Origin: CAYSSM01 sp964433905 | Lineage (GTDB): Bacteria; Patescibacteriota; UBA1384; UBA12157; JAENIV01 | DNA: 14,975 nucleotides | Direction: 5' to 3' | NCBI GenBank assembly: GCA_964433905.1 | Contig: CAYSSM010000016.1 | Coordinates: 1 to 14,975, forward strand | Part shown: piece by piece, positions 6,322 to 12,583 of the stretch | How positions within the stretch are numbered: the stretch's first letter is position 1 | Layout: every line of letters begins with the position of its first letter | Notes under the pieces: model-generated | The model's database searches: none | What the model was told of the DNA's origin: nothing | What the model saw: the letters and a program-made list of their open reading frames with translations, nothing else | Position numbers and translations under genes: made by a program

Positions 6322-8001
6322 TTAAGTTTGTTTTCGAGTATATTTAAGAATTAGTAAAAGTAAAATTAAAACTCCGCCGGCCAAAACTCCGTAAGCCAAA
6401 TATGCATTAAAAAGCGTCGTTTGAACATTGACATCGGAATCACCTTTAACCTCAATCGGACCCGATTTCGTTGAAAGATAGCCGGGCACTTTAAAACTTA
6501 AATAATATTTACCAGGATCAAGATTTAAATCAAAACCCCAATCGTTAATACTCGTTTCGCCCGCTTTTTTCCATCCGGAATCTGTTTGAGCGTAAGCAAT
6601 AACCTTACCACTTTTTAGCTGATTAGAAAAATTGCCCATTACTTGCCCGGAAATAAAAGATTTTGAATCAGATTTGATATCTTCGGCAGCAGTATTAACG
6701 CCGGCGATCTGCGCTAACGGCTTAGTGGCTATCGAAGGTTTATCAGCTTCAGCGACATAATAATTATCAAGCTGGCAAAAAATTGGTCGCTGGCCAAAAC
6801 TTAAAGTTACATCACCATTATTCCAAGCTAAGATTACCGCACTAGAAACATCACGGCCATCCAAATCGTAGCAGTGCATGCCGGAAGCATTAACATGAAA
6901 ACCGGTAATTTGACTTCTCTCCGGATTCCAAGCCGCTGCCATCCCGCCGCCAGCATCGTTAAAAATGTAGAATTTAGAATCATTGTCCAAATCAAACCAT
7001 TGCGAGATTCTTTTTGTTCCAAGATATTCAATCGTTTTTTTGTAATAATTATAAGCCGGTTTGGCAGTAAAATTATTACGCATTAAACCGTAGGAATTGC
7101 CACTTTCATCCCGCAAATTATAAACTAAAATTTTTCCAACCTCGTTTATCGTCCGAGCTAAAATCACCGCCCGGGAAATCACTTGACCTTGAGCTTCTTC
7201 ACCAACTTTACCTGATTCCCAACCCATTTCCGTAATCCAAATTTCCTTGCCGCCGCCGCGGGGAATCATAATGTTATAGACAAGCTTAGAAAGTTCGTCA
7301 CGCAATTTATTATTGGGATCGGATTCCGGCCCGACACCGGAATAATAATGAACAGAAATTGCGTCCAAATGTTCCCAGCCACCGTCGTTAAGATAGCGGG
7401 AGATAAAATCACCATCGATATATGTAGTGCCACCGCTACCAACCCGCGCTCCCGGATCAATTGATTTGATAGTATCGTAAGCAGCAATTAAAATTTCCCG
7501 ATATTCTTCAGGCGAAGGACTCGGCTTCCAAAAAGCGTTAGGCTCATTCCAAATTTCCCAATCTTTGACATAGTTGCCGTAACGCCTAACCAACACCCCA
7601 ACATAAGTTTTCCAATCATTAATGTTGGGTTTATAAAACTGGGCATCAGTACCTGCTTCCGGATGCGACGATCCCCAAAGCGAAGAATAAGCGATCATTC
7701 CCAAAACCCTCGTGCCGTTGCGGCGGTATGTGCTGACTGCCTGATCGGCATTAGCTAAGTCATAACGGCCACGGCGGGGATTTAAAGTTTGCCAATTAAA
7801 TTCTTCGCGAGCCCATTCACCACCCATACTTTTAAGTCTTTGGGTAGCGGTATTTCTTTGAGCAGGCATAACCCTAACAACATAAAGTGTGTTTGCACCA
7901 TAATAACCTTTGGCGGTAGCAAAAATTAAAAAATTCGATAGCGCAAAAAAAACCAAAAGAAGCTCGATTAGAATGTTTTTTGCTTTGTTCTTCTTAGTCA
8001 T
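6322..8001 (-). CDS. Membrane-anchored glycoside-hydrolase-like surface protein (clan GH-A, GH39-like)
   Basis: This 559-residue protein carries an N-terminal hydrophobic signal/anchor (about 9-30), an (alpha/beta)8-type glycosidase domain (about 38-330), a beta-rich region, a carboxypeptidase-regulatory-like beta-sandwich (about 449-530), a C-terminal TM helix (533-553) and the basic tail KYTRKQT. In the barrel, DWEIWNEPN supplies the likely acid/base E153 (the conserved NEP motif) and WITEMGW the likely nucleophile E258, in the spacing and order of clan GH-A. The protein should sit on the outer face of the membrane and cut or remodel a glycan, self or foreign; the substrate is unknown. The ATG is backed by AAGGAGG 4 bases upstream. 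It stands alone, divergent from tRNA-Asp across 50 bases. Confidence 0.85.
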   Translation of the reverse strand: MTKKNKAKNILIELLLVFFALSNFLIFATAKGYYGANTLYVVRVMPAQRNTATQRLKSMGGEWAREEFNWQTLNPRRGRYDLANADQAVSTYRRNGTRVLGMIAYSSLWGSSHPEAGTDAQFYKPNINDWKTYVGVLVRRYGNYVKDWEIWNEPNAFWKPSPSPEEYREILIAAYDTIKSIDPGARVGSGGTTYIDGDFISRYLNDGGWEHLDAISVHYYSGVGPESDPNNKLRDELSKLVYNIMIPRGGGKEIWITEMGWESGKVGEEAQGQVISRAVILARTINEVGKILVYNLRDESGNSYGLMRNNFTAKPAYNYYKKTIEYLGTKRISQWFDLDNDSKFYIFNDAGGGMAAAWNPERSQITGFHVNASGMHCYDLDGRDVSSAVILAWNNGDVTLSFGQRPIFCQLDNYYVAEADKPSIATKPLAQIAGVNTAAEDIKSDSKSFISGQVMGNFSNQLKSGKVIAYAQTDSGWKKAGETSINDWGFDLNLDPGKYYLSFKVPGYLSTKSGPIEVKGDSDVNVQTTLFNAYLAYGVLAGGVLILLLLILKYTRKQT

Positions 8002-8010
8002 TTTGCCTCC

Positions 8011-8039
8011 TTGAATAAGATCATAATTTGTTATATAAT
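8011..8039 (+). promoter_or_regulatory. Sigma70 promoter for tRNA-Asp
   Basis: TTGAAT (8011-8016) and TATAAT (8034-8039) have a 17-base spacer, and the -10 ends 12 bases before the tRNA. The -35 box overlaps the Shine-Dalgarno of the divergent glycosidase gene (8006-8012 on the minus strand). That gene's promoter must therefore lie inside or beyond the tRNA promoter. Confidence 0.82.
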
Positions 8040-8051
8040 AGCTTTGAGTGT

Positions 8052-8127
8052 GGGCTCGTAGCTTAGCCTGGTTTAAAGCGTCTCCCTGTCACGGAGAAGA
8101 TCGCCGGTTCGAATCCGGTCGAGCCCG
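8052..8127 (+). tRNA. tRNA-Asp (anticodon GTC)
   Basis: Complete cloverleaf on the plus strand. Acceptor GGGCTCG/CGAGCCC, D arm GCTT/AAGC, anticodon stem TCTCC/GGAGA with loop CTGTCAC (anticodon GTC), T arm GCCGG/CCGGT with loop TTCGAAT, discriminator G. The following bases are CTT, so CCA is not encoded. Confidence 0.96.
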
Positions 8128-8128
8128 C

Positions 8129-8253
8129 TTCTCGACTTCGCTCAAAGTCTACGACCAAGAAGTCGAGAATCCTGTCATCGACTCTGAGGTCTAACGACCT
8201 CGTCGCTCAGACTCGAAGAGAGCTTGTCGCACTTCAAAAAGATTCAGTGCGAC
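8129..8253. repeat. Cluster of three tandem hairpins between convergent units
   Basis: Non-coding spacer between tRNA-Asp (+) and the foldase gene (-). Hairpin 1 is TTCTCGACTTC/GAAGTCGAGAA (8129-8139 and 8159-8169, 11 bp perfect). Hairpin 2 is GAGGTC/GACCTC with loop TAAC (8186-8201), with an alternative stem TCTGAG/CTCAGA. Hairpin 3 is GTCGCACT/AGTGCGAC (8226-8253, 8 bp perfect). Short GACTC/GAGTC units recur throughout. A weaker pair, TCTAAAT/ATTTAGA (8254-8288), followed by a T run at 8300-8306, may terminate tRNA-Asp transcription. No reading frame is apparent. Confidence 0.75.
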
Positions 8254-8311
8254 TCTAAATCCCGTTGAAGAGTCGAAGAATATTTAGAATTTTGGGATAT
8301 TTTTTTAAAGA

Positions 8312-9262
8312 CTATTTTATAAAGATATAAATTTTTGTTTGTTTTCTCATCGTTTCCAACCAATTAGTGTAAGATTGCTGAATTTTGCCTTTTTTGTCCT
8401 CAACTTTACCAATTTGATAACCGACTTGAGTTTTAATAGGACCAAAAACATCACCAATTTTCGCTTTAAAAGCCGCGTCTTCGAACTCCGGCACTTGTTT
8501 GTTATCGATAACTAAATTACTTCTGGCAATCCATCCGAGACTGCCCCAATTATCGCGAGTTTTTGTATCTTCTGAATAAGTTTTGGCCAAATCCTGCCAC
8601 TGCTCCCCGCTTTTAAGTTTATTCATAACCTCATTAGACCGCCCCTCGTCTTTAACTAAAATATGTAAAACTTTCACTTGAGCGATGACCTCATCCTGAA
8701 TCTTTTCTTTTATCACCTGCTGACGAACCAATTCTTTAAATTCACTTTCACTCATACCGTAAATCTCGCGTAATACCTTTTGAACATTTTCTTTGCCGCC
8801 GCTTTCATCAATTATTTTCTGATAGGCATCATCAACATCTTTTGATGTTACTCTCAAACCATTCTTTGAAGCTTCCCATTCCAAAAGCCGGTTTTCGATT
8901 AATTGATCGATAATTTGCTGACGCAACTGAACCATGTCGGGGAAAGGCTGTTTGGTTTTCTCGGAGAATTGCCTGATGTAAGTAAGCTGCTGATAATAAT
9001 CCTTAGCCCAAATAATATTTCCACCCACAAACGCCGCCGGAAAAGGATAAATTTTCGTCGAAAACTTCACTTTTGACGATTCTGAATGATATTTATAAAT
9101 CGATAGGCCAAAATAGACACCAAAACCGATATAAATCAGAAAAATTAGCCATAGAACGAAGGTGATAATCCATCTAATTTGCCACCGCGGCTTAAGCCGA
9201 AAGACCAAATTTATAAAAAAATCTTTGATTTTTAACCATAATCTTAACAAAAACTGCTTCAT
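8312..9262 (-). CDS. Membrane-anchored parvulin-type peptidyl-prolyl isomerase (PrsA/SurA-like)
   Basis: A 316-residue foldase for exported proteins. It has a basic cytoplasmic N-terminus, one TM segment (about 31-55), a SurA-N-like helical chaperone region (about 85-195) and a parvulin PPIase domain (about 196-290). The parvulin domain starts with the typical VKVLHILVK, has WGSLGWI in the middle, then FGPIKTQVGYQIGKV near the end. The last two match the conserved G-S-L-G-W and G-P-x-x-T-x-x-G-Y/F patterns of the family. It should face the outside of the membrane and help fold secreted proteins. The ATG has AAAGGAGT upstream. It is the third gene of an operon with an LCP protein and a six-TM protein. 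The stop is TAG, so TAG works as a terminator in this genome. Confidence 0.9.
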   Translation of the reverse strand: MKQFLLRLWLKIKDFFINLVFRLKPRWQIRWIITFVLWLIFLIYIGFGVYFGLSIYKYHSESSKVKFSTKIYPFPAAFVGGNIIWAKDYYQQLTYIRQFSEKTKQPFPDMVQLRQQIIDQLIENRLLEWEASKNGLRVTSKDVDDAYQKIIDESGGKENVQKVLREIYGMSESEFKELVRQQVIKEKIQDEVIAQVKVLHILVKDEGRSNEVMNKLKSGEQWQDLAKTYSEDTKTRDNWGSLGWIARSNLVIDNKQVPEFEDAAFKAKIGDVFGPIKTQVGYQIGKVEDKKGKIQQSYTNWLETMRKQTKIYIFIK

Positions 9263-9279
9263 AACACTCCTTTTTATTT

Positions 9280-9852
9280 TTAGAAACTAACGAACCATCC
9301 TAAAGAAATTACCGCACCCATGACTAACAAACTGACTAGGACAAATCCGAATGCTCTCTTTAAACTTAACATACTGTTGGCATACAAGTAAATGATTTTT
9401 GAAATCAAAAAGAAAATGGCAGTGATAACTAAACTTTTGGTTTTAGGATCAACGGGCCAAAAACTCATCGTTAGAAATATTTCTATTACGATCAACCCGA
9501 CCGTAAGCATAAATACCATTGATAAATCGTTTTCTTCATGACTAAAATTTTTTAAAATGACATAATTGTAAAAAATTAAACAAGTAAGACCCATCACGGC
9601 AATCATAATAACTGCCATTGGCACGGCCAAGCCGTACCTAACATTATAAAGACCATTAACGCCTATATATAGGTTAATCAAACTTAGAATTTCAATATTT
9701 GAGTTAATTTGCCAAAGACCAATTATCCCCAATAAAACGACGAGAACTCTCAGAATGGCTGACGGCTCAAAATAGAAGAAGCTCCAAAGAGCTAAAAATA
9801 AAATAACCACATTGGAAATTTTCAATAATAATGGGATGTTGTATTTTTTCAT
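9280..9852 (-). CDS. Six-TM membrane protein of unknown function
   Basis: A 190-residue protein that is almost entirely hydrophobic, with about six TM segments and short loops. The longest loop is around KNFSHEENDLS. I do not recognise a family and see no catalytic motif. It is 15 bases downstream of the LCP gene and 17 bases upstream of the parvulin gene on the same strand, so it is very probably in one transcript with them. A role in cell-wall polymer attachment or secretion is only a guess from context. No clear Shine-Dalgarno precedes the ATG. Confidence 0.75.
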   Translation of the reverse strand: MKKYNIPLLLKISNVVILFLALWSFFYFEPSAILRVLVVLLGIIGLWQINSNIEILSLINLYIGVNGLYNVRYGLAVPMAVIMIAVMGLTCLIFYNYVILKNFSHEENDLSMVFMLTVGLIVIEIFLTMSFWPVDPKTKSLVITAIFFLISKIIYLYANSMLSLKRAFGFVLVSLLVMGAVISLGWFVSF

Positions 9853-9867
9853 ATTAAAATGAGATTT

Positions 9868-11220
9868 TTAGCGATTCGTCAGATAATCTTGACCAACAAT
9901 AATTTGAATGTCTGTCTGACAGGATTTCGTTTCTTTTTTGGCTTTAAGCATTCCGGCAATTTTTTCAGTGGTTTGTGCATATTTACCGCTAGAACAATCA
10001 AAAATGGTGGTTGTGCTTGTTACCCCGCCGTTGCCAATTTTTGTCACATTATACCCATAACTTTCCAAATAAGTCGAAACTGATGAGGCAATACCCGCCT
10101 TGCCTGAACCATTAAGAACTTCGATTTTCGCCGAAGTTCCATCTTCTGCCTCCGGTGTAAAAATATTTTTTACCATTTTTTGAATTTCAGAAAAATTATC
10201 AATACCTTTGCGCGGATAAACATAGTATCCCCGGCTGTCTTGAGAAGCAACCAAAAGTCCGTCATTAGAAGTATCTAAGACCTTGCTTATGATATTCGTT
10301 GTATCTAAAGTTTTGCCAACCTCCCAAAGAGATTTAATGTCGGAAACTTGCATATTTGTTCTGATATGATCTCCTAAAATATTTAGTAAATCGGTTATTT
10401 TTTTAGGATTCGCTAAGATACCCGTAGAAAGGATTTTATCCCTAACTGCCGCCATAACTTGCATCTGCCGGCGGGAACGATCAAAATCGGAAGTTGTCTT
10501 TCGCGATCGAACATATTTCAAAGCCAAGCTGCCGTCCATATGTTGGAGTCCAGCCGATAATTTGAAAGGACTGTAATCAACCATATTATCAGCGGGATAA
10601 GAAGGATCATTAATAGCGTTCTCAACATAGATATCAACTCCGCCAACCGTATCAACCATTTTTTTGAAACCTTCAAAATCCAAACTTAAATAATAGTGAA
10701 CCGGCACGCCTAAAACATTTTCGATTGTTCTCGATGAAAGCGCTCCTCCACTGGTAGTAGTGCTTTTATTTTTTTCGCCGTCGGCATAAGCCTCGTTTAT
10801 TTTTGCATGTCCGTAGCCGGCAATAGGCACCCACAGATCGCGCGGAACAGAAATCATGCCAATTTTTTGGTCTTGATAATTGATTGAAGCTAAAATCATG
10901 GTGTCAGACAGCATCCCGCCGGGATGATTCTTTCCTCCCATACCCAAGATCAAGATATTTGTCCGACCCTCGCTTTTTCCTTTGATATTGCCTGTATTAA
11001 AATCGCTAAGGAGAGAAAGGAGCGATGATTTCGACTGGCCGTCATCAGTGATTTTGTTAATCGCGCGATTGGCGACAACGCCAATCCACACTCCGATTGC
11101 CGCAATAGTAAAAATAATTATAAAAATTAGCCACTTGGCGCGTTTTTTCCAAGGATTTCTGCTAATTGTAACTTCGTTCGGCATTTTCGGCCGAGGAATT
11201 GGTTTTACTTTATTATTCAT
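9868..11220 (-). CDS. LytR-CpsA-Psr (LCP) family protein with LytR_C domain
   Basis: LCP enzymes transfer undecaprenyl-linked glycopolymers to peptidoglycan or other surface acceptors outside the cell. This 450-residue protein has a short basic cytoplasmic N-terminus, one TM helix (about 28-50), an LCP domain (about 85-265) and a LytR_C domain (about 364-445). LCP signature residues are in place: GGMLSDTM (aspartate D106), SVPRDLW (R127), YVRSR (238-240) and DFDRSRRQ (245-252), which bind the pyrophosphate and metal of the lipid donor. LytR_C starts with IEVLNGSGKAGIA. It contains C409 and C434, which could form a disulfide. It opens an operon with a six-TM protein and a foldase and is divergent from the 143-aa gene. 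A -10-like TATACT lies at 11257-11262. Confidence 0.93.
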   Translation of the reverse strand: MNNKVKPIPRPKMPNEVTISRNPWKKRAKWLIFIIIFTIAAIGVWIGVVANRAINKITDDGQSKSSLLSLLSDFNTGNIKGKSEGRTNILILGMGGKNHPGGMLSDTMILASINYQDQKIGMISVPRDLWVPIAGYGHAKINEAYADGEKNKSTTTSGGALSSRTIENVLGVPVHYYLSLDFEGFKKMVDTVGGVDIYVENAINDPSYPADNMVDYSPFKLSAGLQHMDGSLALKYVRSRKTTSDFDRSRRQMQVMAAVRDKILSTGILANPKKITDLLNILGDHIRTNMQVSDIKSLWEVGKTLDTTNIISKVLDTSNDGLLVASQDSRGYYVYPRKGIDNFSEIQKMVKNIFTPEAEDGTSAKIEVLNGSGKAGIASSVSTYLESYGYNVTKIGNGGVTSTTTIFDCSSGKYAQTTEKIAGMLKAKKETKSCQTDIQIIVGQDYLTNR

Positions 11221-11256
11221 AAATAAAAAAATAATCGAATCAAAAGACTTAAATCA

Positions 11257-11262
11257 AGTATA
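11257..11262 (-). promoter_or_regulatory. Possible -10 box of the LCP operon
   Basis: TATACT on the minus strand, 36 bases before the LCP start codon. No good -35 is found at 17 bases, so this is a weak call. Confidence 0.35.
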
Positions 11263-11274
11263 ACATTTTTTAAT

Positions 11275-11304
11275 TTGACAAAGAAGCCACAACTGGCGTA
11301 ATTT
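11275..11304 (+). promoter_or_regulatory. Probable sigma70 promoter of the 143-aa gene
   Basis: A perfect TTGACA -35 (11275-11280) is followed after 18 bases by TAATTT (11299-11304). The -35 is strong and the -10 moderate. It sits in the divergent spacer with the LCP gene. Confidence 0.6.
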
Positions 11305-11333
11305 TAAATTGGTAACCCGAAAGGAGGCGTCCG

Positions 11334-11765
11334 ATGAAAGCGATTATTGACATTGCTGATGAGGTTTGGCCGGATGATATGCCTTCTTTTGGATTCAGAA
11401 TCAGCCTTCATGGAGAAGGCAGACCTTTAATTTTGAAGATTATTGCTTCAAAAAAGATTGATTCCCGTTTGACATTTGGACACACTCAAGAATGCTGTCA
11501 CCCGCCGGCTCCTTTTGCCTCAACCGCAACACGATTTTTTGGTGAATGTTTTACTTTGCAGACAATTCTCAACGGCATCAAAGCCGAACTGGGAGTAGAT
11601 TATCAAATTTATCGTTATCTTCAAAGAGATGTTGCCGTTTTCATTATCGGATCCCCCTCAGAAGAGCTCCCGGAAAAACTAAATATAGTTTATGAATGCC
11701 TTGAGATTCTTCATTCAGTTAGAATAGCCAAACAAATCGAAGAATCGTCTGGAAACGAAAATTAA
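11334..11765 (+). CDS. Orphan 143-aa protein of unknown function
   Basis: I do not recognise this protein. It is soluble, with no signal peptide or TM segment. It has beta-like N-terminal segments (FGFRISLHG, LILKIIAS), a distinctive central HTQECCHPPAPF stretch with two adjacent cysteines and two histidines, and helical C-terminal segments (LNIVYECLEILHSV). The Cys/His cluster could bind a metal, but this is speculation. The gene is well supported by AAAGGAGG 6 bases before the ATG, a TTGACA-type promoter and a hairpin terminator right after the stop. It is the only plus-strand protein gene between 8128 and the window end, wedged between two minus-strand operons, and its single-gene layout resembles that of the 99-aa gene. 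Confidence 0.82.
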   Translation: MKAIIDIADEVWPDDMPSFGFRISLHGEGRPLILKIIASKKIDSRLTFGHTQECCHPPAPFASTATRFFGECFTLQTILNGIKAELGVDYQIYRYLQRDVAVFIIGSPSEELPEKLNIVYECLEILHSVRIAKQIEESSGNEN

Positions 11766-11790
11766 CCGCTTCCAATTAGGAGCGGTTTTA
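11764..11790. terminator. Bidirectional hairpin terminator between convergent genes
   Basis: AACCGCT/AGCGGTT with a 10-base loop, followed by TTTTA on the plus strand and by TTAATTTTC on the minus strand. It overlaps the stop codons of both the 143-aa gene and tsaB. Confidence 0.75.
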
Positions 11791-12177
11791 CTTATAGAAG
11801 GGGATTACCGATTTTGAAAATTTATTTTGGTAATTTTCTACAATTTTTTTAAAAACTTCTTCAAAATTTTCGTTGTGATAGCCGTAAACGGGAATATTTA
11901 AACTCCAACCCAAGGTGTTAGCCGTGGTTACCCCTACCCTTGTGCCGGTAAATGAACCGGGACCCTGATTAACTAAAATGGCCGTTAGGTTTTTAACACT
12001 TATTTTTTGTTTTTTTAATGTTCCATTGATTGCTATCAATAAATCCTCTGATTGCATGTCAGTCTCAAATTCAAAACACTCCAGCGCTTTTCCATTGTAA
12101 AGACCGATTTCGATCTTGTTGCGATCGATTGTATTAATTGATAAAATTATTGATTGTGATTTTTCTGGTTTTTTCAT
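11788..12177 (-). CDS. tsaB: TsaB-like t6A biosynthesis protein, short form
   Basis: TsaB is the non-catalytic partner of TsaD in making threonylcarbamoyl-adenosine (t6A) at position 37 of ANN-decoding tRNAs. The signature QGPGSFTGTRVGVTTA (family GPGSFTGxRxG) is present, and the N-terminal SIILSINTIDRNKIEIGLY matches the first strands of the ASKHA-like fold. The chosen ATG (12175-12177) gives 129 residues. A longer frame opening at 12342 would run back into tsaE and its extra residues look like shadow sequence. At 129 residues it is much shorter than the roughly 220-230 of well-studied TsaB proteins and lacks most of the C-terminal domain. The start overlaps the tsaE end by 44 bases, with no clear Shine-Dalgarno, so translation is probably coupled. 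Confidence 0.85.
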   Translation of the reverse strand: MKKPEKSQSIILSINTIDRNKIEIGLYNGKALECFEFETDMQSEDLLIAINGTLKKQKISVKNLTAILVNQGPGSFTGTRVGVTTANTLGWSLNIPVYGYHNENFEEVFKKIVENYQNKFSKSVIPFYK

Positions 12178-12583
12178 CAACAAACTCAAATTTAATATTG
12201 ATTGTATTTTTTGGCAGGATTTTTTTGATTTTCTCCGCCCATTCAATCGCGATAATAATATCATCGCGACGCAAGTAATCCTCGATGGCGACCGATTTAA
12301 TATCTTCAGTTGTTTCTGTACGATAGGCATCAATATGAACAAATTCGATATTTTTATCTTTAATTTTGGCCGGATAAGATTTTAAAATAACAAAAGTCGG
12401 TGAGGTAATCGTCTCGTTTACTTTCAATCCTTCGGCTAAGCCTTTAATAAAAGTTGTTTTTCCGGCACCCAAATCACCTGTTAGCGCCAAGATTACCCCG
12501 CCTTTAAGATTCTTAGCAAATTTTTCCGCTAATTTAATCGTTTCTTTAAAACTATGTGAGATCGTCACCAAAGTTTCCTCCAA
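12134..12583 (-). CDS. tsaE: TsaE, ATPase of t6A tRNA modification
   Basis: TsaE is the P-loop ATPase that drives the TsaBD complex in t6A37 synthesis. The 149-residue length is normal for the family. The Walker A motif is GDLGAGKTT, followed by FIKGLAEGL. The family's TSPTFVILKSY segment, HIDAYR, and EWAEKIKKILP near the end are all present. Its start overlaps the end of the lamin-tail gene by 32 bases, and its end overlaps tsaB by 44 bases. The three genes therefore share one transcript and are probably translationally coupled. Confidence 0.95.
   Translation of the reverse strand: MEETLVTISHSFKETIKLAEKFAKNLKGGVILALTGDLGAGKTTFIKGLAEGLKVNETITSPTFVILKSYPAKIKDKNIEFVHIDAYRTETTEDIKSVAIEDYLRRDDIIIAIEWAEKIKKILPKNTINIKFEFVDEKTRKITINNFIN

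Noticed and set aside
11334..11765. Toxin-antitoxin or defence gene for the 143-aa orphan
   Set aside because: There is no partner gene, no recognisable catalytic motif and no mobile context. Only the unknown label is supported.
12178..12342. Longer N-terminus for TsaB starting at 12342
   Set aside because: The added residues lie wholly within tsaE in another frame, are rich in basic and odd residues, and do not match the start of the TsaB fold. The ATG at 12177 gives a sensible start.
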